From contig NZ_JADWYJ010000001.1 in NCBI RefSeq assembly GCF_021354595.1, positions 783,446 to 847,445 on the forward strand: a stretch of DNA of 64,000 nt, in the 5' to 3' direction. Each line of letters opens with the position of its first letter. Position 1 is the stretch's first letter. A program made the position numbers and the translations under genes. Below are positions 36,780-45,974 of the stretch, one piece after another. The notes below the pieces were generated by a model, which made no database searches, had not been told where the DNA came from, and saw nothing but the letters and a program-made list of their open reading frames with translations. Source of the DNA: Maribellus sp. CM-23 (GTDB lineage: Bacteria; Bacteroidota; Bacteroidia; Bacteroidales; Prolixibacteraceae).

Positions 36780-38114
36780 ATGAGAGCAGACATAAATGAA
36801 TTCATTGAGAATTTGACAAGAAGAACTCCCGGCGAAAACGAGTTTCACCAGGCAGTTGAAGAAGTAATCGGTTCAGTTTGGGATTTTTACGAGAAAAATC
36901 CACGTTATCAAAAAGCAAAGATCCTTGAACGCATGTGCGAACCGGAGCGTGTAATTATGTTCCGTGTTCCATGGGTTGATGACCGTGGCGAAGTTCAGAT
37001 TAACCGTGGTTACCGCGTAGAATTTAACTCTGCATTGGGCCCGTACAAAGGAGGACTGCGCTTCCACGCCAGCGTTACGCTAAGCATCCTGAAGTTTTTA
37101 GGTTTTGAACAAACCTTCAAAAACAGTTTGACTACACTCCCGATGGGAGGTGGAAAAGGTGGGTCTGATTTCAGTCCCAAAGGAAAAACAGATGGCGAAA
37201 TCATGCGTTTCTGCCAGTCGTTTATGAGCGAGCTTTACCGCCACATTGGCCCAAATACCGATGTTCCTGCAGGTGACATTGGCGTTGGCGGCCGCGAAAT
37301 TGGCTACCTGTTTGGTCAGTACAAAAGACTGAAAAACGAATTCACTGGCGTTCTTACAGGAAAAGGGCTTGCCTGGGGAGGAAGTTTAATCCGTCCGGAA
37401 GCTACCGGTTTTGGTGCGGTTTACTTTGCTCAGCACATGCTACACCGTTTGGGACAAGATATTGAAGGACAAACAGTCGCCGTTTCCGGTTTTGGGAACG
37501 TAGCCTGGGGCGCCATTACAAAACTCAACCAGTTGGGCGGGAAAGTAGTAACCATCTCTGGTCCTGACGGCTACATTTACGACAAAGAAGGAATCAGTGG
37601 CGACAAAGTTGACTACCTGCTTGAATTGCGTTCCAGTAACAACGATATAGTGGAACCCTATGCCAAAGAGTTTGGCGCAGAATTTTTCGCAGGAAAACGT
37701 CCGTGGGAAGTCCCGGTTAATATTGCCATGCCTTGTGCCACCGAAAACGAAGTGGATTTGAACGATGCCAAGTCGCTGGTTAAAAATGGCTGTACCATGT
37801 TGGCCGAAGTTTCCAACATGGGTTCAACAACCGAAGCAGCCGAATACATGTCGGAACACTGCCATTACGCACCGGGCAAAGCAGTAAACGCTGGCGGAGT
37901 AGCGGTTTCGGGTCTGGAAATGTCGCAAAACAGCATGCGTATTAACTGGCCGGCCGAAGAAGTGGACCTTCGCTTAAAAGACATCATGAAGAACATTCAC
38001 GACACTTGTGTAAACTACGGGCTCAACGGTGACAAAGTAGATTACATAAAAGGCGCCAACGTGGGCGGCTTCGTAAAAGTAGCCGAGGCAATGATGGCAC
38101 ACGGAGTTGTGTAA
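36780..38114 (+). CDS. gdhA: Glutamate dehydrogenase (hexameric, NADP type)
   Basis: This enzyme interconverts 2-oxoglutarate plus ammonium and glutamate. The 444-residue protein has the substrate domain with GPYKGGLRFH, the catalytic lysine region TTLPMGGGKGGSDFSPKGK and PAGDIGVGGREIGYL. The coenzyme domain has VAVSGFGNVAWGA. Length and motifs fit the small hexameric class used for ammonium assimilation. It is monocistronic, with its own promoter region and a terminator 20 bases downstream. Confidence 0.95.
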   Translation: MRADINEFIENLTRRTPGENEFHQAVEEVIGSVWDFYEKNPRYQKAKILERMCEPERVIMFRVPWVDDRGEVQINRGYRVEFNSALGPYKGGLRFHASVTLSILKFLGFEQTFKNSLTTLPMGGGKGGSDFSPKGKTDGEIMRFCQSFMSELYRHIGPNTDVPAGDIGVGGREIGYLFGQYKRLKNEFTGVLTGKGLAWGGSLIRPEATGFGAVYFAQHMLHRLGQDIEGQTVAVSGFGNVAWGAITKLNQLGGKVVTISGPDGYIYDKEGISGDKVDYLLELRSSNNDIVEPYAKEFGAEFFAGKRPWEVPVNIAMPCATENEVDLNDAKSLVKNGCTMLAEVSNMGSTTEAAEYMSEHCHYAPGKAVNAGGVAVSGLEMSQNSMRINWPAEEVDLRLKDIMKNIHDTCVNYGLNGDKVDYIKGANVGGFVKVAEAMMAHGVV

Positions 38115-38136
38115 GCATACCATTATTATATACCTG

Positions 38137-38170
38137 GAAAATCCGCAGAAATCTGCGGATTTTCTTTTTT
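38137..38170 (+). terminator. Terminator after gdhA
   Basis: A 13-bp perfect inverted repeat (38137-38149 with 38152-38164) with a very tight turn is followed by TTTTTT. It closes the gdhA unit. Confidence 0.85.
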
Positions 38171-38255
38171 ATGGAGTAGAGATGCTAAAATGTACTGATC
38201 GTTAAATTTAAATTATAGATAATGTTGAAATAGCCGAGGTCACAAAACACTTTTT

Positions 38256-38263
38256 TACATTTG
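38256..38263 (+). promoter_or_regulatory. -7 box (TACATTTG) for tatD
   Basis: TACATTTG is an exact TAnnTTTG match, 16 bases before the tatD ATG at 38280, which gives a leader of about 10 bases. A TTG at the right distance was not found. Confidence 0.4.
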
Positions 38264-38279
38264 TCGAAATTTGCTCAAA

Positions 38280-39044
38280 ATGCTGATTGACACACATTCT
38301 CATATTTATTCGGAGGAATTCATACACGATCGTGACGAGGCACTCCAAAGAGCCTACGACAATGGGATCAAAAAGATCATTCTGCCGAATATTGATTCCG
38401 GCTCAATAAAACACATGCTGGACTTATCGGATGCGTACCCCCACCTTTGCTATCCGTTAATCGGCCTTCATCCCACTTCGGTTGATGAAGATTACAAAGA
38501 AGAACTTGAAGCAGTCGAATATTGGCTAAATAAACGCAAGTTCTATGGCATTGGCGAAATCGGTATTGATCTTTACTGGGAAAGAAAATTCATCGACGAG
38601 CAAAAAGATGCTTTCCGTCACCAGATCAGGCTGGCCAAAAGCCACAATCTACCCATTGTAATTCATGTGAGGAATTCTTTTGAAGAAACCTACCAGATCG
38701 TAAAAGAAGAACAAGACGGTAGTTTGCGAGGAACCTTCCATTGCTTTTCAGGCTCGGCGGCTGAAGCACAAAAAGTGGTCGACCTTGGATTCTTTTTGGG
38801 GATTGGCGGCGTTCTTACCTTTAAAAACAGTAACCTGGAAGAAGTGGTCAGCTCGGTAAAAGTTGACAACCTTTTACTTGAGACCGATGCGCCTTACCTG
38901 GCCCCTGTTCCCAAGCGCGGAAAACGCAACGAAAGTTCCTACCTTGTTTATATTGCACAGAAGCTGGCCGAGATATACAACATCTCTGTTACGCGAGTGG
39001 CTGAAATAACCACAACAAATGCGCGTGGATTATTTGAAATTTAA
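38280..39044 (+). CDS. tatD: TatD family metal-dependent hydrolase/DNase
   Basis: This TIM-barrel amidohydrolase-type nuclease has 254 residues. Metal ligands are visible in IDTHSHIY near the start, GEIGIDLYWE, IVIHVRNS, TFHCFSGS and LETDAPYLAP, the full TatD set. Members are 3'-5' exonucleases or deacylases. ATG 38280 is preferred to an upstream TTG because the family starts within a few residues of the DTHxH motif. An asparaginase gene follows 29 bases later and may share its transcript. Confidence 0.93.
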   Translation: MLIDTHSHIYSEEFIHDRDEALQRAYDNGIKKIILPNIDSGSIKHMLDLSDAYPHLCYPLIGLHPTSVDEDYKEELEAVEYWLNKRKFYGIGEIGIDLYWERKFIDEQKDAFRHQIRLAKSHNLPIVIHVRNSFEETYQIVKEEQDGSLRGTFHCFSGSAAEAQKVVDLGFFLGIGGVLTFKNSNLEEVVSSVKVDNLLLETDAPYLAPVPKRGKRNESSYLVYIAQKLAEIYNISVTRVAEITTTNARGLFEI

Positions 39045-39073
39045 TAACTTGCAGGCCGATTTTTAGGACTGTA

Positions 39074-40117
39074 ATGAACAACGGAACAGAGAAAAAGACA
39101 TCCATTCTGATTATTTATACCGGTGGAACCATTGGGATGGTTCAACATCCGCAAAACGGAACACTGATACCCGTGCGTTTTGAAAAGATCCAGGAAGTAG
39201 TTCCGGAGCTAAAAAAATTCGATTTCATTATTAAAACGGTAACCTTCAATCCGGCATTGGATTCTTCCAATATGAATCCCGTGGTCTGGATTAAAATTGC
39301 CAAAACAATCGAACGTTACTACAGCCAATACGATGGTTTTGTGGTACTCCACGGAACCGATACAATGGCGTACACGGCTTCGGCTCTGAGTTTCATGTTC
39401 GAAAACCTGGATAAACCCATTATTCTCACCGGCTCGCAATTGCCGATCGGGATGATACGTACCGATGGAAAGGAAAACCTGATAACTGCGGTGGAAATTG
39501 CTGCGGCCAAACACGATGGAGTCAGCACGGTACCCGAAGTTTGTATTTATTTTGATTTCAAACTTTACAGGGGGAACCGCACCGTTAAACGAGATGCAGA
39601 ACTTTTCAGTGCTTTCCGTTCGGTTAATTATCCGGAACTGGCCGTAGCCGGAATTGACATCAAGTACAGCAACGAATTTATTTACCATCCCGAAAACAGG
39701 GGGATATTAAAGGTAAGTACCAACTTTGACGATAATGTGGTTATCTTAAAAATATTTCCGGGAATCAATCAGAACGTTTTGAACTCGGTATTGGAGACGC
39801 CCGGATTAAAAGGGGTTGTTCTGGAAACATTTGGATCGGGCAATGTGCCCACTTCCCGTTGGCTGATCAACAGCATAAAACGGGCTATCAAGCGGGGAAT
39901 CATTGTTTTGAACATTACTCAGTGCGAAGGAGGAAGGGTTGTAATGGGACAATACCAGACCAGCCTGGAGCTCTTGAACGGGGGTGTTATTTCGGGAAAA
40001 GATATGACAACAGAAGCTGCAATTACCAAGCTCATGTTCCTGTTGGGACAAGACTTGAAACACGATGAAATTAAAATGTATCTCAATAAGAGTATGAGAG
40101 GGGAAATTAGTGAATAG
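39074..40117 (+). CDS. ansA: Type I (cytoplasmic) L-asparaginase
   Basis: This enzyme hydrolyses asparagine to aspartate and ammonia. In the 347-residue protein the first catalytic threonine lies in YTGGTIGM (15-22) and the second in the stretch FVVLHGTDTMAYTASAL. The region IRTDGKENLITAVEIAA follows. No signal peptide is present, so it is the cytoplasmic type rather than the periplasmic type II. It shares a strand with tatD and is followed by the tRNA-Ser gene after 70 bases. Confidence 0.93.
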   Translation: MNNGTEKKTSILIIYTGGTIGMVQHPQNGTLIPVRFEKIQEVVPELKKFDFIIKTVTFNPALDSSNMNPVVWIKIAKTIERYYSQYDGFVVLHGTDTMAYTASALSFMFENLDKPIILTGSQLPIGMIRTDGKENLITAVEIAAAKHDGVSTVPEVCIYFDFKLYRGNRTVKRDAELFSAFRSVNYPELAVAGIDIKYSNEFIYHPENRGILKVSTNFDDNVVILKIFPGINQNVLNSVLETPGLKGVVLETFGSGNVPTSRWLINSIKRAIKRGIIVLNITQCEGGRVVMGQYQTSLELLNGGVISGKDMTTEAAITKLMFLLGQDLKHDEIKMYLNKSMRGEISE

Positions 40118-40187
40118 CGAACTTTTTTTTTCACAATTTTTTATTAATTTGCAGCCCTCATTTTTGGGGAGACCAGTGATAAATACT

Positions 40188-40277
<90 letters not shown>

Positions 40278-40418
40278 GAAGGGAGAAAAAGTTCTTGAAA
40301 TGTGCAGGAGGTTGGCAAAACACCGGGCACATTTTTTGTAGTGAGGGACAGTTATTAAATTCAAAATCAAAGCAAATAAAAATCAAAAGAGATTATTAAT
40401 TAAAAATTCAAATCAATT

Positions 40419-41222
40419 ATGAAAAGACTATTCGCGTTAATAGCCGTATTTGGGATGCTGTTTTTCATGGCATCAAACGTAGCGCTTGCTCAGGATGAAC
40501 CAGCTGCTACACCAGAAGCAACTACCCAACAGGTAGATCAGTCTGTCGATCAGGAAGAACAAGCGGCAGCTGCGGCTGAAGAAGGAAAATCATTACACAG
40601 TCAATTGAAACAAAAATTTATCGAAGGTGGTCCAACTTTCATGTCTTTCGTTTTGATCACATTGATCCTTGGATTGGCTTTCGCAATTGAAAGAGTTCTT
40701 TACTTGAACCTGGCTACCAGCAACACTAAAAAATTATTGGCTAAAGTTGAAGAAGCTTTGGAAAATGGTGGTGTTGAAGCTGCTAAAGATGTTTGCCGTA
40801 ACACTCGCGGACCTGTTGCAAGTATTTTCTACCAAGGTCTTGACCGCTTCGATCACGGTATCGATGTAGTAGAAAAAACAGTAATTTCTTACGGAAGTGT
40901 TCAGGCTGGTCTTTTGGAAAAAGGTTTGAGCTGGATCGCATTGTTTATTGCTCTTGCTCCTATGTTAGGTTTCATGGGTACAGTAATCGGTATGATTAGT
41001 GCATTCGACGCTATCGAAGTTGCCGGGGACATTTCTCCCTCATTGGTTGCTAACGGTATCAAAATCGCGTTGATCACGACTGTAACAGGTCTTATTGTTG
41101 CTATCATTCTTCAGATTTTCTACAACTACTGTGTAGCTAAAATCGATAGCATCATCAACAACATGGAAGATGCTTCCATTTCGTTGCTTGACCTTTTGGT
41201 AAAACATAACATGAAAAAATAA
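40419..41222 (+). CDS. exbB: ExbB/TolQ/MotA-type proton channel with N-terminal signal and acidic linker
   Basis: This 267-residue inner-membrane protein has an apparent signal peptide or first membrane helix (about 1-25, ending in ALA before QDE). An acidic, Gln/Ala-rich linker spans about 25-60. The TolQ/ExbB core follows, with a helix at about 70-90 and the paired helices in LSWIALFIALAPMLGFMGTVIGM and KIALITTVTGLIVAIILQ. ExbB pentamers with ExbD convert proton motive force to mechanical work for TonB-dependent outer-membrane transport. It leads a four-gene unit with a small membrane protein and two ExbD genes. Confidence 0.92.
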   Translation: MKRLFALIAVFGMLFFMASNVALAQDEPAATPEATTQQVDQSVDQEEQAAAAAEEGKSLHSQLKQKFIEGGPTFMSFVLITLILGLAFAIERVLYLNLATSNTKKLLAKVEEALENGGVEAAKDVCRNTRGPVASIFYQGLDRFDHGIDVVEKTVISYGSVQAGLLEKGLSWIALFIALAPMLGFMGTVIGMISAFDAIEVAGDISPSLVANGIKIALITTVTGLIVAIILQIFYNYCVAKIDSIINNMEDASISLLDLLVKHNMKK

Positions 41223-41238
41223 TAAGGAGTATTGAAAA

Positions 41239-41700
41239 ATGGGTAAAACAGGAAAAATAGTTACGATAGTACTGTGGGCTCTACTCATTGTTTCAGCAAT
41301 ACTTGTCGTTTCGTTGATGGTTAACATTAACGAGGAAGTTGACACTGATCCTGCAATGAATAGTTGGGTAAACTCCAACTTGGTATGGGCTTACATACTT
41401 TTAGCTTTCGGGGCTGGTGTAGCAGTTATTTCATCTTTGCTACACATGTTCACCGATAAAAAAGCGGCTAAAAATGGTATAATTTCTCTCATATTTCTTG
41501 GTGCCGTTTTCTTGGTAGCATATTTACTGGCCTCACCTGAGATTCCTCAGTTTCCAGGCGTAGATAAATTTATTACTGACGGAACATTAAATGAGAGTGT
41601 GTCTAAATTGGTAGATACTGGATTGTATGCAACTTATATTCTTATCGGATTAGCGATAGTTTCAGTTGCATCATCTTCAGTAATGCGTTTAATTAAGTAA
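41239..41700 (+). CDS. Four-helix membrane protein in the exb operon
   Basis: This 153-residue membrane protein shows hydrophobic segments at about 8-28, 47-68, 80-98 and 128-148. I do not recognise a named domain. Its fixed place between exbB and exbD in this operon, with 16- and 33-base gaps, suggests an accessory part of the proton channel or TonB complex. It is not an ExbB or ExbD paralogue: it lacks the proline-glycine core of ExbB and the membrane aspartate motif of ExbD. Confidence 0.8.
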   Translation: MGKTGKIVTIVLWALLIVSAILVVSLMVNINEEVDTDPAMNSWVNSNLVWAYILLAFGAGVAVISSLLHMFTDKKAAKNGIISLIFLGAVFLVAYLLASPEIPQFPGVDKFITDGTLNESVSKLVDTGLYATYILIGLAIVSVASSSVMRLIK

Positions 41701-41733
41701 TCAGTTTCGTGGTAATTAAAAACAGGAAAAGTT

Positions 41734-42300
41734 ATGTCTAGAAAAATGCCGGAAATACCGTCTGCCTCGCTGGCAGATATCGCATTCATGTTGCTGATCT
41801 TTTTCCTGGTAACAACCACGATGGACGTTGACAGCGGTCTTCGAAGGAGACTTCCGCAATGGGTCGATAAAGAACAGGAAGATGATACGGACATCAACGA
41901 ACGTAACATCTTTGTAGTTCTGGTAAATAAAAACAACGACTTGTTGGTAGAAGGAGACTACGAACGTATTGACAATCTTCGCGAAAGGGCAAAAGAGTTT
42001 ATGGAAAATCCATTTGACGATGCAAACCTGCCCGAGAAAGAACCTAAGGAAATACCTTACTTCGGTGAAGTAATGGTTACCAAAGGTGTTATTTCTCTGC
42101 GAAATGACCTTGATACTCAATACGGAACGTATCTCGCTGTACAAAACGAGCTGGTTGCTGCCATTAATGAGTTAAGAGATGAGTTGGCAATGAGAAAGTG
42201 GGGAAAACCTTACAGTAATCTTGACAGTGAACAACAAGACGCTGTTCGGGAGATTTACCCGCAGAAGATCTCAGAAGCTGAACCTAAAGGAAAAATCTAA
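41734..42300 (+). CDS. exbD: ExbD/TolR biopolymer transport protein (first copy)
   Basis: This protein has 188 residues. A short cytoplasmic N-terminus is followed by one membrane helix with the proton-carrying aspartate D15 (SLADIAFMLLIFFLVTTT), the ExbD/TolR hallmark. The periplasmic part is long and charged (about 40-188), longer than in E. coli ExbD, with an acidic stretch after the membrane helix. It works with ExbB in the stator for TonB. A second ExbD gene follows 12 bases later; Bacteroidota often encode two different ExbDs in tandem. Confidence 0.92.
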   Translation: MSRKMPEIPSASLADIAFMLLIFFLVTTTMDVDSGLRRRLPQWVDKEQEDDTDINERNIFVVLVNKNNDLLVEGDYERIDNLRERAKEFMENPFDDANLPEKEPKEIPYFGEVMVTKGVISLRNDLDTQYGTYLAVQNELVAAINELRDELAMRKWGKPYSNLDSEQQDAVREIYPQKISEAEPKGKI

Positions 42301-42312
42301 AAGGAATAAGAG

Positions 42313-42783
42313 ATGAGTAAATTTAGAAAAGATGGTGGGAAGGAACTTCCTCCAATTTCGACGGCTTCTTTGCCGGATATCGTGTTCATGCTTTTATTCT
42401 TCTTTATGGTTAGTACGACAATGCGTGAAGTAACTTTAAAAGTAAAGATGCGCCTTCCGGAAGCTACAGAATTAAGCAAACTGGAAAAGAAATCTTTGGT
42501 AAGTTACATCTACATTGGAGAACCTCAACCTCAGTTTCAGAAAACATTTGGAAAAGCACCACGTATTCAGTTAAACGATCAGTTTGCTGATGTAAGCGAA
42601 GTTCAGGATTATGTAATTGCTGAACGTGAAGCAAGAGTGGAAGCAGAACGTCCGATGATTGTTACGTCTCTGAAAATTGATGAAAATACGAAGATGGGTA
42701 TTGTGAACGATGTTAAGCAGGAATTGCGTAAGTCGGCCGCATTGAACATCAACTATTCATCAAGGAGAAGAGCTGAGCGATAA
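42313..42783 (+). CDS. exbD: ExbD/TolR biopolymer transport protein (second copy)
   Basis: This protein has 156 residues. The membrane helix contains the aspartate D22 in ASLPDIVFMLLFFFMVSTT. The periplasmic domain is shorter than that of the first copy and ends in a basic tail (SSRRRAER). The two ExbDs are clearly diverged, so they probably form a heteromeric rod in the ExbB pore. A strong terminator 21 bases downstream ends the operon. Confidence 0.92.
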   Translation: MSKFRKDGGKELPPISTASLPDIVFMLLFFFMVSTTMREVTLKVKMRLPEATELSKLEKKSLVSYIYIGEPQPQFQKTFGKAPRIQLNDQFADVSEVQDYVIAEREARVEAERPMIVTSLKIDENTKMGIVNDVKQELRKSAALNINYSSRRRAER

Positions 42784-42803
42784 AACTCGATCAATGCTAT
42801 ATA

Positions 42804-42834
42804 CAAAAAAGGGAAGCGATGCTTCCCTTTTTTG
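42804..42834. terminator. Bidirectional terminator after the exb operon
   Basis: A 14-bp perfect stem (42804-42817 with 42821-42834) around a 3-base turn has A and T runs on both sides. It separates the exb operon from the convergent DEAD-box gene. Confidence 0.88.
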
Positions 42835-42852
42835 TTGCTGTTAACCAGCAGC

Positions 42853-44172
42853 TTATTTTCTTTTCTTTCTCTTCTGCCGCGCTTTTGTTCTTGCAAACTT
42901 GTCGTCAAAAGAGCGTTTCGAACTCTTATGTCTTTTCTTCTGATGAAAGGCCCCCTGGAAAGTAGGATCGTCTATTTTTCGCTGCCTGTCAATTTCCCGA
43001 AGCTGTTGCTGGTTCTCACCAAATTCAGTTTCCAAAACTTCCACCTCTTCCGGAAGTGGCAACAGCTCAATATTGGTACGAATCAGTTTCTGGATTTTTT
43101 CCCAATGCCATTCATCCGAAGGATCAATCAATGTAATGGCATCGCCCTTATTACCGGCCCTCGCTGTACGGCCAATTCGGTGAATGTAGTCGTCGTAGTC
43201 ATTCGGCAAATCAAAATTAATTACATGACTCACCTGGCTTACATCCATTCCTCGTGCCGAAACATCGGTGGTAATCAATATCCTGACTTCTCCGTTTTTA
43301 AAAGCCTGAATAGAGTTAATCCGTGAGTTCTGCGCTTTGTTGGAGTGAAGAATACGTTTCTCTCCTTCTGCTTTTCTTTCGATCACCCGGAAAACTCCCT
43401 CGGCATGTTCCTTGGTCTTCACAAAAATGACGACCCGGGTAAATTTCTCTTCGTCTTCCAGTAAATGCTTTATCAGGTTCAGCTTGGTCCTGTAGTTGGG
43501 AACATTGTAAGCCTTTTGAGTTACCAGATCCACAGGAGTGGCAGATGGTGCCATCTCCAGCTTGTCGTAATGATCCAGAAATTCGGCAGCAAGCTTTTCA
43601 ATGGCTTCCGAGAAAGTAGCAGAGAATAGAAGATTTTGCCGTTTTGCCGGAATGATCTCCTGCAACTGGCGTAATTGCGGCATAAATCCCATGTCAAGCA
43701 TCCGGTCAGCTTCGTCAATAACCAGGTACTTTATCTTTTTCAGTTTCAGCGCTCCTACCTTGTACAAATCCATTAACCGCCCCGGGGTTGCCACCAGGAT
43801 ATCAACTCCCGGTTCAAGCAAGGCCGCATGTTTTGTCCAGCCTATTCCCCCGAATACGGCAGCGTGTCTCAGCTCCGAATAGGAGGTCAGCTCTTCAATG
43901 TCCTCTCCCACCTGAATAGACAATTCGCGGGTAGGAACCACAATCAATACACGGGGGTCGGTTCCTTCAGGCTTTTGTAAGCGCGTTAAAAGAGGCAGCA
44001 GGTAAGCCGCCGTTTTTCCGGTGCCAGTCTGAGCGACACCCACAATATTCACCCCTGAATTTATTTTTGGAATAGCATGTTCCTGAATCGGTGTTGGCGT
44101 TGTAAAACCGATGTCATCCAACGACTTCAGTATCGACTTTGCTACTTTTAATTGTTCAAATGTTTTCTTCAT
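42853..44172 (-). CDS. DEAD-box ATP-dependent RNA helicase (RhlE-like)
   Basis: This helicase has 439 residues. The Q-motif region TPTPIQEHAIP is at about 25-35, Walker A AQTGTGKT at 47-54, PTREL at 80-84, DEAD at 153-156, SAT in LLFSATFSEA, and the C-terminal helicase motifs ARGMDVS and HRIGRTARAG. The tail is very basic (SSKRSFDDKFARTKARQKRK) and should bind RNA. It unwinds structured RNA in ribosome assembly or decay. ATG 44172 is chosen; a TTG 24 bases upstream in frame is less likely. Confidence 0.94.
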   Translation of the reverse strand: MKKTFEQLKVAKSILKSLDDIGFTTPTPIQEHAIPKINSGVNIVGVAQTGTGKTAAYLLPLLTRLQKPEGTDPRVLIVVPTRELSIQVGEDIEELTSYSELRHAAVFGGIGWTKHAALLEPGVDILVATPGRLMDLYKVGALKLKKIKYLVIDEADRMLDMGFMPQLRQLQEIIPAKRQNLLFSATFSEAIEKLAAEFLDHYDKLEMAPSATPVDLVTQKAYNVPNYRTKLNLIKHLLEDEEKFTRVVIFVKTKEHAEGVFRVIERKAEGEKRILHSNKAQNSRINSIQAFKNGEVRILITTDVSARGMDVSQVSHVINFDLPNDYDDYIHRIGRTARAGNKGDAITLIDPSDEWHWEKIQKLIRTNIELLPLPEEVEVLETEFGENQQQLREIDRQRKIDDPTFQGAFHQKKRHKSSKRSFDDKFARTKARQKRKKRK

Positions 44173-44311
44173 TTCATTTTTGTTGTCACCAATCAATGGT
44201 ATTCGATGTAACTCGCAAACACCGACATTCTTTTGAGAAAGTCAATCTGTGAGCTCATTTCATGCCGCAAAAATAGAAAACTTAAATGAGAATGAGTGAT
44301 TTAACTGCAAA

Positions 44312-45415
44312 TCACTTTAAACGATACATTTTACCGGGTAAAGCCTGAATAACATTTTGGAACTCAAGATTCAACAACATCGCGGAAACACGGCTCACCG
44401 GAAGCTGAATTTCGGCAGAAATCTGATCGATAAAAAGTTCTTTCTCCTTCAACAGCAAATCCACCACTTTCTGTTCTTCTGGCTTTAATTCAACAAACAA
44501 GCTTGATTGCACCGCCTCTTTCCTGACAGCCGCTTCCCAGCCCATAAAATATTCCAGGTCTTCAATTCCCTCGATTAAGGTTGCGGCGTTATTTCGAATC
44601 AATTGATTGCACCCTTTCGAATAAACATCGCCCGAACGCCCGGGAAAAGCAAAAACATCCCGGTTATACGACGAAGCAATATCAGCGGTCACCAGCGCAC
44701 CTCCTTTTTCTGCCGACTCCACTACAATGGTTGCATCTGCCAAACCAGCAATAATGCGGTTTCGTTTCAGAAAATTCTGCGGATCTATTTTTGTCCCGCT
44801 CGGGAAATCGGTTAACAGGCCACCATTCTCCAGCATATTAACAGCCGTTTCGCGGTGCAAAGCAGGATACAGGCGATCCAATCCGTGCGCTACCACACCC
44901 ACTGTTGAAATATTATTTTTCAGAGCCGCCCGGTGCGCGTGAATATCAATTCCATAGGCCAGGCCGCTCACCACCAGTATGTCGTAGCCTCTTTCTGCAA
45001 ATGCACTCACCAGATCGTCGATCATACGCTTTCCGTAATCAGTGGCGTTCCGGGTCCCCACGATGCTAATAACACGCTGCTTATCGGGATTAAAATTGCC
45101 CTTGTAATAAATCAATATTGGCGAATCCACACAGCTTTTCAGTCTTCGCGGATAGCCCGGATCGGTGTAAAAGGCAGTTTTTATTTCATGTTTCTGAATA
45201 TACTCCAGTTCTTTTTCAGCCTTCTCCAGTACCTTGGAATTGCGAATTCTCTGGGCGTTCTGCTCTCCTATTCCCGGAATTTTCTTCAGCGCACTCAGCG
45301 ACGAACTAAAAATTCCTTCCACGCTCCCCACATAAGCCACAAGATTTCTGGCCAGGATTCCACCGATCCCGGGCAACATTGAAAGTGCAATTTTATATTT
45401 GAGGCTTTCTTCCAT
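44312..45415 (-). CDS. dprA: DNA processing protein DprA
   Basis: DprA loads RecA on incoming single-stranded DNA during natural transformation. The 367 residues hold an N-terminal helix-hairpin-helix part (LPGIGGILARNLVAYVG and IPGIGEQNAQRIR) and a Rossmann core with SIVGTRNATDYGKRM, VSGLAYGIDIHAHRAAL and FPSGTKIDPQNFLKRNRII. A C-terminal winged helix (about 305-365) completes it. The gene overlaps no neighbour; a membrane protein gene lies 10 bases upstream on the same strand. Confidence 0.95.
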   Translation of the reverse strand: MEESLKYKIALSMLPGIGGILARNLVAYVGSVEGIFSSSLSALKKIPGIGEQNAQRIRNSKVLEKAEKELEYIQKHEIKTAFYTDPGYPRRLKSCVDSPILIYYKGNFNPDKQRVISIVGTRNATDYGKRMIDDLVSAFAERGYDILVVSGLAYGIDIHAHRAALKNNISTVGVVAHGLDRLYPALHRETAVNMLENGGLLTDFPSGTKIDPQNFLKRNRIIAGLADATIVVESAEKGGALVTADIASSYNRDVFAFPGRSGDVYSKGCNQLIRNNAATLIEGIEDLEYFMGWEAAVRKEAVQSSLFVELKPEEQKVVDLLLKEKELFIDQISAEIQLPVSRVSAMLLNLEFQNVIQALPGKMYRLK

Positions 45416-45424
45416 GCAAGGGGT

Positions 45425-45877
45425 TTAGCTCCGAAGTATTTTGGACAGGCTGTCTTTCATTTTCTGACGGTCTTCTAAAGGCAAGGCCGATAAACTTACC
45501 GAGGGATATTCGGCAATTCCGTTCCTGGTTCGCACCAAAAAAGTCAGATCAGAGAGCTTTCCAAACAGTGAATCCTCAAAATGTGCATTCTGAAGAATAG
45601 TATGTGGAAACTCAATTGAATGATAGGATTTCGATCCAAAACTAATGGCTTTGTAGTACCTTAATACGATCCGTCCATGTTCATCGTTAAATTGTAAATA
45701 CTGGTAGTCAGCCACATGGAAAAACAAATACCAGATAGAAAAAACGCCCACACCGGCTAATCCGAAAATGGTGTAATCAAGTAAAAACAATGCAAGACTT
45801 ATTAAAGCAATCACAATACTCACCAGAAAAAAAATTCGTTTATACCTGGTGGCCCTCCTCCTATTCGTAATCTTCAT
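45425..45877 (-). CDS. Small membrane protein of unknown function
   Basis: I do not recognise this 150-residue protein. A strongly basic N-terminus (NRRRATRYKR) is followed by two close membrane segments (about 14-34 and 37-55), then a soluble domain rich in beta pattern (YQYLQFNDEHGRIVLRYY, FPHTILQNAHFEDSLFG) that looks like a small PH-type sheet. It lies 10 bases upstream of dprA on the same strand and may share its transcript. The basic front should be cytoplasmic and so should the C-terminal domain. Confidence 0.7.
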   Translation of the reverse strand: MKITNRRRATRYKRIFFLVSIVIALISLALFLLDYTIFGLAGVGVFSIWYLFFHVADYQYLQFNDEHGRIVLRYYKAISFGSKSYHSIEFPHTILQNAHFEDSLFGKLSDLTFLVRTRNGIAEYPSVSLSALPLEDRQKMKDSLSKILRS

Positions 45878-45974
45878 TCTTCGTTATTAAAATTCTAAGA
45901 CTTATCTGACCGGCTCCGGAAACAAATCCGAAACCCATTTTTATTATAACTTTAACGCAATTTAGCAGCAACAT

